Both the position numbers and the translations under genes were made by a program. The notes beneath the pieces are model-generated. The model saw only the letters and a list, made by a program, of their open reading frames with translations. It ran no database searches and was not told the origin of the DNA. Shown here piece by piece: positions 1-9,500 of a stretch of DNA of 57,669 nucleotides (positions are counted from its first letter, which is position 1; each line of letters begins with the position of its first letter). The stretch lies in the NCBI GenBank assembly GCA_902795975.1, contig CADBNE010000008.1, positions 1-57,669 on the forward strand, written 5' to 3'. This DNA comes from an uncultured Erysipelotrichaceae bacterium. Its GTDB lineage: Bacteria; Bacillota_I; Bacilli_A; RF39; UBA660.

Positions 1-66
1 CTCAGTTGGTAGAGCATCCGGCTGTTAACCGGCAGGTCGTAGGTCCGAGTCCTACATCAAGCGCCA
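1..66 (+). tRNA. tRNA-Asn (GTT), 5' end outside window
   Basis: The visible part starts inside the D-arm. The anticodon loop carries GTT at 24-26, flanked by CCGG/CCGG stem arms. The T-arm is GTAGG-TCCGAGT-CCTAC, followed by a 7-nt acceptor strand (56-62), discriminator G63 and an encoded CCA (64-66). About 10 bases of the 5' end lie before the window. G73 and GTT fit tRNA-Asn. It sits directly upstream of the Asn/Asp/Gln-tRNA charging genes. Confidence 0.93.
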
Positions 67-77
67 TTAAGTAATTA

Positions 78-102
78 ACAAGTCCCTAGGGACTTGTTTT
101 TT
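78..102 (+). terminator. Rho-independent terminator after tRNA-Asn
   Basis: A perfect 20-base palindrome, ACAAGTCCCTAGGGACTTGT, is followed by a T-run at 97-102. It closes the tRNA unit before gatC. Confidence 0.85.
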
Positions 103-121
103 GTTATAAAGGAGGGTAATT

Positions 122-427
122 ATGGAAGAAAAGACATTTACAAGTGAGCAAGTAGATTTTTATGCAGATAAACTTCTTATAGGTTTATCAGAAGAAGAAA
201 ATAAGATGGTATTAGATGAATTTGAAGATATAGATGCTGATATAGCACGTATTACAAAAATAGAAGGTATTGAAAATGTTGAACCTATGACACATTGTTT
301 AGATGATTTTGTTTTTGAATTAAGAGAAGATGAATATACAGGAGATAATGAAGAAATAGAAGACTTACTTTCAAACTGTGATTCATATGTTGATACAGAA
401 GTTAAAGTACCAAAGGTGGTGGGATAA
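122..427 (+). CDS. gatC: Asp/Glu-tRNA amidotransferase subunit C (GatC)
   Basis: Small subunit of the GatCAB transamidase, which converts Glu-tRNA(Gln) (or Asp-tRNA(Asn)) to the amide form; GatC stabilises the GatA-GatB interface. The 101 aa match the family length (about 95-100). The N-terminal half has the typical helix pattern EEENKMVLDEFEDIDADI followed by an IEGIENVEPM turn. The C-terminal tail is acidic. Recognition rests on that pattern plus its position directly before gatA and gatB. Ribosome site GGAGGG lies at 111-116. GatA starts one base after its stop, so the two are probably translationally coupled. Confidence 0.88.
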   Translation: MEEKTFTSEQVDFYADKLLIGLSEEENKMVLDEFEDIDADIARITKIEGIENVEPMTHCLDDFVFELREDEYTGDNEEIEDLLSNCDSYVDTEVKVPKVVG

Positions 428-428
428 T

Positions 429-1886
429 ATGGAATACATGAGTAAAACTATTAAAGAAATACATGAAGCTTTAAAAAATGGAGAAGTAACAAGTGAAGAA
501 TTAGTTAAAGAATCACTTAGTAAAGCACATGAAGTTCAAGATAAAACAAATGCATTTGTTACTATAATTGATGATGCTAAAGGTACTGAGGTAACAGATA
601 ACTTATTATCAGGTATACCATGTGGTATTAAAGATAATTATTCTACAAAAGGAATTTTATCTACAGGTTCAAGTAATACATTAAAAGATTATGTTCCATT
701 CTTTGATGCTACTGCTGTAACTAAATTAAAAAATGCTGGAGCAGTTATGATTGGTAAATGTGCTATGGACGAATTTGGTATGGGTGGTACAGGTACTACT
801 GGACATACGGGAATTCAAAAAAATCCATGGGATAATGAAAGATTATGTGCAGGTTCATCAAGTGGTTCAGCGGCTTCTGTTGCTGCTGGTGTATATCCAT
901 ATGCTACAGGTTCAGATACTGGAGATTCAATTCGTAAACCAGCTGCTTATTGTGGTATTGTAGGATATAAACCAACATATGGAATGATATCTAGATATGG
1001 TTTATTTGCTTTTGCATCAAGTCTGGATCATTTAGGATGTTTAACTCGTAGTGTAGAAGATGCAGCTATAGTAGTAGATAATATGAAAGGAATTGATCCT
1101 AAAGATATGACAAGTTGGGATTCAAGTAATATTAAATTACAAGAATCATTAACTGGAGATGTTAAAGGAAAGAAATTATGTTATATAAAAGAAATATGTG
1201 ATCCAAGTAATTATCCTGACGCTAGTGATGAGCTAAAAGCTCATTTAGATAATTTCTATAAGACAATAGAATTATGCAAAGAAGCTGGTATGACTGTTGA
1301 AGAAGTATCAGTAGATAGAAAATTATTAGATGCTCTTGGTAGTGTATATGTAGTTATAAGTTGTGCAGAGGCTACAAGTAATATGAGTAATCTTACAGGT
1401 ATTATATTTGGACCTCGTGCAGATGGAGATAACTATATAGATATGATGAAAAAATATCGTACTGAAGGTTTTTCATCACTTATTAAACGTAGATTTATAA
1501 TTGGTTCTTATGTATTACAATCACAAAATAAAGATAGATATTTCAATAATGCTCAAAGAGTAAGAAGATTATTAGTTGATACATGGAAAAAATTATATGA
1601 AGAATATGATGCAGTTATTTTACCAGTAGGTAGTGGTCCTGCTAAATATATAGATGATAGTAAGAATAAAAAATATACTAATAGTCATATATTAGAAGAA
1701 CACTTACAAGTTGGTAACTTTGGTGGATTCCCATCAATAACAATACCTAATGGATTTATAAATAATTTACCTGTAGGTGTTAACATTACTGGTAACTGTT
1801 ATAATGATGCAGATGTATTAAATATAGCATATGCATTAGAAAGTAAAATGAATTATAAAGGACAAGTAGCAAAGGAGGTAAAATAA
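429..1886 (+). CDS. gatA: Asp/Glu-tRNA amidotransferase subunit A (GatA, amidase)
   Basis: Glutaminase subunit of GatCAB; it releases ammonia from glutamine. I start it at ATG 429, ten bases after AAAGGTGG and just after the gatC stop; an in-frame ATG at 378 would lie inside gatC and lacks a ribosome site. The protein is 485 aa, normal for GatA. The Ser-cisSer-Lys triad of amidase-signature enzymes is visible: Lys68 (IPCGIKDNY), Ser143 (AGSSSGSAA) and Ser167 (SDTGDSIRKPA), with the usual 24-residue spacing between the serines. The residue before the nucleophile is Asp where most amidases have Gly. The stop overlaps the gatB start by one base. Confidence 0.95.
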   Translation: MEYMSKTIKEIHEALKNGEVTSEELVKESLSKAHEVQDKTNAFVTIIDDAKGTEVTDNLLSGIPCGIKDNYSTKGILSTGSSNTLKDYVPFFDATAVTKLKNAGAVMIGKCAMDEFGMGGTGTTGHTGIQKNPWDNERLCAGSSSGSAASVAAGVYPYATGSDTGDSIRKPAAYCGIVGYKPTYGMISRYGLFAFASSLDHLGCLTRSVEDAAIVVDNMKGIDPKDMTSWDSSNIKLQESLTGDVKGKKLCYIKEICDPSNYPDASDELKAHLDNFYKTIELCKEAGMTVEEVSVDRKLLDALGSVYVVISCAEATSNMSNLTGIIFGPRADGDNYIDMMKKYRTEGFSSLIKRRFIIGSYVLQSQNKDRYFNNAQRVRRLLVDTWKKLYEEYDAVILPVGSGPAKYIDDSKNKKYTNSHILEEHLQVGNFGGFPSITIPNGFINNLPVGVNITGNCYNDADVLNIAYALESKMNYKGQVAKEVK

Positions 1887-3343
1887 TGGATGATTACAAA
1901 GTAATGATTGGTTTGGAAATGCACTGTGAAATTAGTGAAACAAATACAAAAGTATTTAGTGGCGCTAAAAATGAATATACAGATATTCCAAATAGCAATG
2001 TAAGTGCTGTAGATATGGCATTTCCAGGAGTTTTACCTGTACTTAATAAAAAGTGTGTAGAACATGCTTTAATGGCAAGTATTATATTAGGATGTAAACA
2101 ACCAGAATATATGTATTTTGAAAGAAAAAATTATTATTATCCTGATATGCCTAAGAACTATCAAATAACACAAGAAACAAAACCTATTCCAGTAGGTATA
2201 TATGGTTCTATCAATTATGAATGCAAGGGTGAAATTAAAACAGCACGTATAAATAATATTCACTTAGAGGAAGATGCAGCAAGTCAAGATCACTATGCTA
2301 ACTTTTCTACAATTGATTATAACCGTGCTGGAGTACCTTTACTTGAATTAGTTACAGAACCTGATTTTAGAAGTGCTGAAGAAGCAGTAGCATTCCTTGA
2401 AACTATGAGAAGTATTTATCAATATGCAGGTATATCTGAAGCAGATTCTAGAAAAGGACAAATTAGATGTGATGTCAATGTATCTATTATGGATAAAAAC
2501 TTAGATGAAACTGATCCTAAAAATTGGGGTACTAAAGTAGAAATTAAGAATGTTAACTCTTTTGGCGGAGTAAGAGATGCTATTAACTTTGAAATAGAAA
2601 GACAAATAGAAGCAAAAGAGAATGGTACATATGATTCTATGGAACAACAAACAAGAAGATGGGATGAAGATACATTTACTACTATATTTATGCGTAGTAA
2701 AGTAGATGCTATTGATTATAAATATTTTGTTGAACCAAATATACCAAAATATAAGATTAGTGATTCTTGGTTAGAAAAAATAAGAAGTAACATACCTAAA
2801 TTAGCTAGTGAAAGAAAAGATATTTATATGAATCAATATGGATTATCTGAATATGATGCAACAATTATTGTAAAAGATAAAGCTATATCTGATTATTATG
2901 AAAAAACATTAGAGTTAGGTGGAGATGCTAAAAACTCAGCTAACTGGTTAACTAGTGTTATATTAGGACATTTAAATAAAACGGAAACAGATATTAAAGA
3001 TTTATATTTAACACCTCAAATGTTAGTTGATTTAATGGAAATGGTATCAAGTGGAAAGATATCTTCTAAACAAAGTAAAGAGGTTATGCATAAGGCATTA
3101 GAAGAAGAAAAGGAACCTAAAGCAATTGTTAAAGAGCTTGGGGTTGAGCAAATTAGTGATGATAAAACTATAAGAGATATAGTAGTTCCAATCTTAGATG
3201 AACATCCAGACTTAATTGAAGATCATAAAAAGGGTAAAAATACATTTGACTTCTTTGTGGGTCAAGTAATGAAGGCTACACGTGGTAAAGCTAATCCATC
3301 GTTAACAGCCCAAATAATACGTGAAGAAATGGAAAAGAGATAA
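1886..3343 (+). CDS. gatB: Asp/Glu-tRNA amidotransferase subunit B (GatB)
   Basis: tRNA-binding and kinase-like subunit of GatCAB, which phosphorylates the misacylated Glu/Asp and amidates it with GatA-derived ammonia. The 485 aa are full length. The N-terminus MIGLEMHCEI is the family hallmark; YYPDMPKNYQITQ and the acidic LEEDAASQDH stretch belong to the catalytic cradle, and the last 150 residues form the helical YqeY-like tail. It starts at ATG 1886 inside the gatA stop (TAATG), with AAAGGAGG at 1871-1878. As asnS follows, the complex probably serves Gln-tRNA mainly (inference). Confidence 0.96.
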   Translation: MDDYKVMIGLEMHCEISETNTKVFSGAKNEYTDIPNSNVSAVDMAFPGVLPVLNKKCVEHALMASIILGCKQPEYMYFERKNYYYPDMPKNYQITQETKPIPVGIYGSINYECKGEIKTARINNIHLEEDAASQDHYANFSTIDYNRAGVPLLELVTEPDFRSAEEAVAFLETMRSIYQYAGISEADSRKGQIRCDVNVSIMDKNLDETDPKNWGTKVEIKNVNSFGGVRDAINFEIERQIEAKENGTYDSMEQQTRRWDEDTFTTIFMRSKVDAIDYKYFVEPNIPKYKISDSWLEKIRSNIPKLASERKDIYMNQYGLSEYDATIIVKDKAISDYYEKTLELGGDAKNSANWLTSVILGHLNKTETDIKDLYLTPQMLVDLMEMVSSGKISSKQSKEVMHKALEEEKEPKAIVKELGVEQISDDKTIRDIVVPILDEHPDLIEDHKKGKNTFDFFVGQVMKATRGKANPSLTAQIIREEMEKR

Positions 3344-3348
3344 TATAT

Positions 3349-4722
3349 ATGAAAATAGACTTAATGGATTTATTTAAAAATAGTGAAGAATATATAGATA
3401 AAGATGTAACCGTACAAGGATGGATTAGAAACCACCGTAAACAAAAAAAATTTGGCTTTATAGATTTTAGTGATGGTACTTATCAAACTCATTTACAAAT
3501 AGTATATGATGATACTTTAGCAGATTTTGAAGATATTTCTAAATTACATATAGGAAGTGCTATTACAGTTACTGGTAAGATTATTAAATCACCTAAAGAA
3601 GGACAACCAGTAGAAATGCAAGCTATTAGTGTAGTATTAGAAGGAGATTGTCCAGAAGATTATCCTATACAACCAAAAAGACATACTAGAGAATTTTTAC
3701 GTGAAAATGCATATTTAAGACCAAGAACTAATTTGTTTAATGCAGTATTTAGAGTAAGAAGTTTAGCTGCATATGCTATTCATAAATATTTTCAAGAAAG
3801 AGGATATGTTTATTTCCATGCTCCATTAATTACAGCTAGTGATTGTGAAGGTGCTGGTGAAATGTTCCATATAACTAATCAAGACTTAGACAATTTTGAT
3901 GGTAAAATAGACTATTCTAAGGAAATATTTGGTAAGAAAACATCTTTAACTGTATCAGGACAATTAGAAGCTGAAACATGGGCTATGTGTTATAAAAAAA
4001 CATATACATTTGGTCCAACATTTAGAGCAGAAAATTCAAATACTAAGACACATGCTAATGAGTTCTGGATGATTGAACCTGAAATAGCATTCTGTGATTT
4101 AGAGCAAGATATGAATATAATGGAAGATATGCTTAAGTATGTAGTTAAATATGTTTTAGATAATGCTAAAGAAGAAATTAATTTATTTGATTCATTTGTA
4201 GAAAATGGATTAAAAGATAAATTAACTAATTTAGTAAATAGTGATTTTGTAAGAATAGATCATGAAGAAGTAATTAGAATACTTAAAGAAGCAGATGTTA
4301 AATGGGAATTTGAACCAGAATATGGTGAAGATATTGCTAAAGAACATGAAAAATATATTACAGAATACTTTGGAAAACCAGTATTTATTAAAAACTGGCC
4401 AAAGGATATTAAAGCATTCTATATGAAATTAAATGAGGATGGTAAAACAGTTGCTGCTGTTGACTTAGAAGTTCCAGGTGTAGGTGAGCTTATGGGTGGT
4501 TCTCAAAGAGAGGAAAACTATGATGTATTAGTTGAACGTATGGATGCATTTGGAGTACCAAAAGATGAATTATATTGGTATCTAAATTTAAGAAAATTTG
4601 GTGGTTGTGTACATTCAGGATTTGGTATGGGATTTGAAAGATTATTAATATATTTAACAGGTGTTGAAAATATTAGAGATGTTATTCCATATCCACGTAC
4701 ACCAAATAACTGTGATTTCTAA
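3349..4722 (+). CDS. asnS: Asparaginyl-tRNA synthetase
   Basis: Class IIb synthetase that charges tRNA-Asn, cytoplasmic. The 457 aa match bacterial AsnRS. An N-terminal OB-fold anticodon-binding domain (about 15-105, with VQGWIRNHRKQKKFGFIDFSDG) precedes the class II core. Motif 2 is seen as FGPTFRAENSN, and motif 3 as GFGMGFERLLIYLTG near the end, followed by the family C-terminus IPYPRTPNNCDF. It lies 5 bases after gatB in the same transcription unit. It has no GAD insertion, which separates it from the neighbouring bacterial AspRS. Confidence 0.95.
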   Translation: MKIDLMDLFKNSEEYIDKDVTVQGWIRNHRKQKKFGFIDFSDGTYQTHLQIVYDDTLADFEDISKLHIGSAITVTGKIIKSPKEGQPVEMQAISVVLEGDCPEDYPIQPKRHTREFLRENAYLRPRTNLFNAVFRVRSLAAYAIHKYFQERGYVYFHAPLITASDCEGAGEMFHITNQDLDNFDGKIDYSKEIFGKKTSLTVSGQLEAETWAMCYKKTYTFGPTFRAENSNTKTHANEFWMIEPEIAFCDLEQDMNIMEDMLKYVVKYVLDNAKEEINLFDSFVENGLKDKLTNLVNSDFVRIDHEEVIRILKEADVKWEFEPEYGEDIAKEHEKYITEYFGKPVFIKNWPKDIKAFYMKLNEDGKTVAAVDLEVPGVGELMGGSQREENYDVLVERMDAFGVPKDELYWYLNLRKFGGCVHSGFGMGFERLLIYLTGVENIRDVIPYPRTPNNCDF

Positions 4723-4749
4723 TTTGTAGAAAGAAAAAGGGGGATTTTT

Positions 4750-6492
4750 ATGAACGAAAAATACCGAACTATCTATTGTGGAGATATAACTGAAAAAGAA
4801 ATAGATTCTTATGTAAGAGTATCAGGTTGGATAGAAAATATTCGTGACCATGGTGGTGTTATATTTCTAGATATAAGAGATGAACATGGTATTGTTCAAA
4901 TAGTAAGTAATGATGATTCAATATTTAGTGGAATGACTAAAGAATCATGTGTTACTGTTTACGGATTAGTGCGTAAAAGAGATGAAGATGATTATAATGA
5001 AAAAATATCTACAGGTACTATAGAAATACTTGTAGATAGTATAAAAATGCTTAGTAAAGCACCAAATGAACTACCATTTGATATTAAATCTAGTACTAGT
5101 GTAAATGAAGAAACTAGATTAAAATATAGATATTTAGATTTACGTAATGAAAAAGTACATAGTAATATTAAACTAAGAAGTGAAGTATTAAAGTTTTTAC
5201 GTAATAAAATGGATAGTATGGGATTTACTGAAGTACAAACACCTATTATTACAGCATCTTCTCCAGAAGGGGCTAGAGATTTTATTATTCCATCTAGAAA
5301 GTTTAAAGGTAAGTTTTACGCATTACCTCAAGCACCACAAGTATTTAAAGAAATATTGATGGTATCTGGATTTGATAAATATTATCAAATAGCACCTTGT
5401 TTTAGAGATGAAGATACTAGAGCAGATAGAGCATTAGAATTTTATCAATTAGATTTTGAAATGGCTTTTGCTGAAGAAGAAGATGTATATAAAGTAGGTG
5501 AAGAGATATTTTACTCAGTATTTACTAAGTTTAGTAAAAAAAATGTTTCACCTAAACCATTTAGAAGAATTTCTTATAAAGATGCAATGCTTAAATATGG
5601 TACTGATAAACCAGATTTAAGAAATCCATTAGAAATAATTGATATTAGTGAAATATTTAAAGAATCAAGTTTTAAACCATTTAGAGGAGTAGTAGTAAGA
5701 GCTATTAAGGTAGATGATATAGCATCAAAATCTAACTCATGGTTTAATGAAATAGTAGAGTATGCTAAAAAAATAGGTATGCCTGGTATTGGATATATTT
5801 CTGTTATGGATGATATGACTTTTAAAGGACCTATTGATAAGTTTTTAACTGATGAAGATAGAAAAGATTTAATTAGTAAAGCGGATTTAAAGGAGAATAG
5901 TGTATTATTCTTTATTGCAGATAGAAAAGAAAGTGTAGCTGCTAAATTTGCTGGATTAATTAGAACAGAACTTGGAAATAGATTGGACTTAATAGATAAT
6001 GATAAATTAGAATTATGTATTATAAATGACTTTCCAATGTTTGAATATGATGAAGAAAATAAAAAATATGAATTTTGTCATAACCCATTTAGTCTTCCAC
6101 ATGGTGGTATAAGTGATTATGATAATAAAGATATTGAAGATATAATAGCTTATCAATATGATTTTGTATGTAATGGTTATGAACTTGCTAGTGGTGCAGT
6201 AAGAAATACTGATTTAGATTCTTTAGTAAAAGGATTTGAAGTAGTAGGTTATACTCGTGAAGAAGTAGAAGAAAAATTTAAATCATTATTTAGTGCATTT
6301 AAATATGGTGTTCCACCACATGCAGGAATGGGTCCTGGAATAGATAGAATATTAATGTTAATAAGTGATGCTTCAAACTTAAGAGAAGTACAAGCATTTC
6401 CTACAAGTGCTAGTGGAGAGGATAAAATGATGGGATGTCCATCAACATTATCTGAACAACAATTAAGAGAAGTACATATCAAATTAAGATAA
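4750..6492 (+). CDS. aspS: Aspartyl-tRNA synthetase (bacterial type)
   Basis: Class IIb synthetase charging tRNA-Asp. The 580 aa are normal for the bacterial form: N-terminal OB fold (WIENIRDHGGVIFLDIRDEHG), class II motif 2 (FRDEDTRADR), an inserted GAD domain around residues 285-410, and motif 3 (GPGIDRILMLI) before the conserved end FPTSASGEDKMMGCPS. Ribosome site AAAAAGGGGG lies before ATG 4750. It ends the gatCAB-asnS-aspS unit at a strong terminator that begins inside its stop codon. The sequence alone does not tell whether the enzyme discriminates tRNA-Asp from tRNA-Asn. Confidence 0.95.
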   Translation: MNEKYRTIYCGDITEKEIDSYVRVSGWIENIRDHGGVIFLDIRDEHGIVQIVSNDDSIFSGMTKESCVTVYGLVRKRDEDDYNEKISTGTIEILVDSIKMLSKAPNELPFDIKSSTSVNEETRLKYRYLDLRNEKVHSNIKLRSEVLKFLRNKMDSMGFTEVQTPIITASSPEGARDFIIPSRKFKGKFYALPQAPQVFKEILMVSGFDKYYQIAPCFRDEDTRADRALEFYQLDFEMAFAEEEDVYKVGEEIFYSVFTKFSKKNVSPKPFRRISYKDAMLKYGTDKPDLRNPLEIIDISEIFKESSFKPFRGVVVRAIKVDDIASKSNSWFNEIVEYAKKIGMPGIGYISVMDDMTFKGPIDKFLTDEDRKDLISKADLKENSVLFFIADRKESVAAKFAGLIRTELGNRLDLIDNDKLELCIINDFPMFEYDEENKKYEFCHNPFSLPHGGISDYDNKDIEDIIAYQYDFVCNGYELASGAVRNTDLDSLVKGFEVVGYTREEVEEKFKSLFSAFKYGVPPHAGMGPGIDRILMLISDASNLREVQAFPTSASGEDKMMGCPSTLSEQQLREVHIKLR

Positions 6493-6517
6493 AGGGTTTA
6501 ATTAAACCCTTTTTTTT
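6491..6517 (+). terminator. Terminator after aspS
   Basis: AAAGGGTTTAA paired with TTAAACCCTTT, followed by a T-run to 6517. It overlaps the aspS stop codon. Confidence 0.9.
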
Positions 6518-6548
6518 GGTAAAATGGTATATAGAGTAGGTGGATATA

Positions 6549-9500
6549 ATGATAATAGTTCCAAGAGATGAAAAAGAAAGTGCATTAGATAAATTATATA
6601 GAGTACGTGATAAATTTAAAGAAGAATATAAAGATATATCTGATATTGAATTAATGATAGATGTATTAGAACATGATGATGAATCATTATTAGATAAAAT
6701 GACATTAGAAGGTTGTGCATATTTCTTTAAATTTGTAAACTATGAATATTATTATGATATATTTGTAGGATTATTATTTGAAATTTTTGCATCAGATAAA
6801 GATGAAATTAAAAAAACATATATTTCTACAAATTTAATTCCATCTAAATTATTAAATGAAGAAGATTTTTTAGAATTAGTTTTAAAACAAAGTGATGAAA
6901 TTTTAGATAATTTTCGTTATTATAAATTTGATAGTACTTCTTTAGATGTACTATGTAAAATATTAAACAGAATGAGTAAAATAGATTGTGATTTTTTTAG
7001 AATACAATGTGATTCTAAAAAAGCTTTTATATCACAAAATATAGATTATTCTAAAAAAATAGTAACTAGTGAAGATTTTATAGAAAAATCTAAATATATT
7101 GAATCAATATATTTAAAGAAGATGTTTAATAATTGCAAGACAGAATTTTTAAATTATTCTATAGAAAATAAGATATTACTTGTTGATAAAATAGATAATA
7201 AAAAATTTCAAAAAGAATTATTTGATTGTTTTGATTTAAAAAAATATCCAAATAAACTTACAGTTAATTTAGTATCATTATTAGATAAAAAAACATTAAT
7301 AAATAAAATAATAGAGGGAGAATATAATTATATAAGTTATTTAAATTCTAATGAACAATTAGAATTATTAAATGATGAAAGAATAAGCCCTGAGTATATT
7401 GTTAAATATTTAAATGATGAAGTAATTATTGCTAATTTAAGTATTAATCCTACAATAGTTCCACCTAGCATATATATAAGAGTTTATAATAATGGAAGAA
7501 ATATAAAAGTAGAAGAATATTTAAAAGAATTATTAATAAATGCTAAATATATAGAAGATGATGGAATAATATTATCTCTTATAGATAGTTCATTATTAAA
7601 AACCTTTTCAGATGAAGAAATAGATAATTTAGTTAAAAAAATAAGAAAGATTGATTCTCCTTTTGTATATTTTAATATTGAAAAAGTTTCTAATGAGAGA
7701 TTATATAATGATATATTAGAATTAATTTTTAATACAGTTGATTTTAGTAGTTATAGTCAAAAAATTAAATTATCATTATCTGATTTATATAAATTTCCAC
7801 AAGAATATCGTGAGAAAATATTAGATAATTTAGATAAAAGTTATTTATTATCTTGTAGTTTAGTAGATAATGAAGAATTTAAGATGTTATGTGAATTATT
7901 AAATTGGAACAATAAATATTTTGAAGATGAAACTTTTGAATCACATATTAATATTCCTAAAATAGAAAACTCTAATTTTGATAAGAAATATTTAATATTA
8001 AAAGATTATTTAACAGAAAATCAAATAAGTAATATATTTTTCTCAAATAAAACAATATTAGAAAATTCAAAGGTAATTAAATCAGAATTTATTTCATATG
8101 TAAATAAAGAAAAAGATAATATTAAAAATGTTTCATTAGTAAGATTTTTACCAGAAAAAATGCATGATAATATTCTTTTGAATATGCCTATTGATTTATT
8201 TGTTGAAACAATACCATGTGATTATGATAAATATTTTAATGTAAATATAGTAGATGAAAGATATGATGAAATTGTTAATTATGTTAACATACATAATGTA
8301 ATGGTTTATACAATTGAATTTATTTATAATTTATTTAGTGATAATAATAAAAATAAATTTATAAGTAGTATACCATTTGATTTTGCATTTTACATTTATA
8401 AAAATGCTATTTACGATAAAATAGATAAAAAGAGGGTATTTAGAAAATTATTTTCAGCTAAAGATAAATTAATTGATTTCGATGAAAATGTATTTTGTAG
8501 TTTTGATTCAGATGAATATGAATTATTTACTGAAATAGCATCGTTAGGAAATATTGTTAAAGCATGTTTAATAACTGATAATAAATATTTAAAAGATGAT
8601 TTTTCTAGTAAAATTAAAGATAATTACGAATTATTATTAGATCCACATGTTTATATCAATATAGATAATTTAGTTACAATTTTAGATGAAGAAACAGTAA
8701 TGTATATTAAGGATAATGCTTTAAAAAATTTAAATAATATTGCATTTTATTATAATTTAAAAAATAAAGAAGAATTAACTATAGGAGGTATGTTATCTAT
8801 TTTATATGGTATTACTTCATCATATATAACAGAAGATAATACAACATATTTATATAGTATGTATTCAAAAGATAAATATTTCTTTGCTAATTTAGATTTT
8901 AGATTATTTAGAAAAGATATATATAATTTAGGAAATAAGTTTGTATCTAATTTAGTAAGATATCCTGAAATAGTGAATGAGGTATATAATATATTTAATT
9001 CAGATAAATGCGATGAATTAAAGAGTATTATATTATATTTAGATGATTTTGATTTATCATTTGAAGTATATGCTAGTATATTGGATATATTAATTTATTA
9101 TTGTAATACTAATAAAGACAATAATAATTGCGATAATCCTAAAGCATTATTAGACTATATAATATCATCATCTTTTTCAACAGATAAATTATTGTCTAAA
9201 TTAAAATTTGATTCTAAATATTTAGAAAGTAAAGAAAAAATAATAGACCATTGGATACATAAAAATACTGATTTAAATGAATTAAAAAATCTTGTATATG
9301 AAAAAATATATGGTATAGATAGTGACGCTGTTAAAAATGTTATTAAAAAATTTAAAACAGATATAGAATTAGTTCAAACATATTTAGAAAATAGTTTTTG
9401 TAATATATATATAAGTATTCAAGAAGCAATTGATGACTTAGAGAGTGTAGAAGAATTACATAAATTCTGTAATGAAGTAAAAACAAGATATACAGTTATG

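Noticed and set aside
102..110. TGTTATAAA after the tRNA terminator as a gatC promoter
   Set aside because: A transcript starting 6-8 bases after it would begin downstream of the GGAGGG ribosome site, so it could not use it; read-through or a promoter upstream of the window is more likely.
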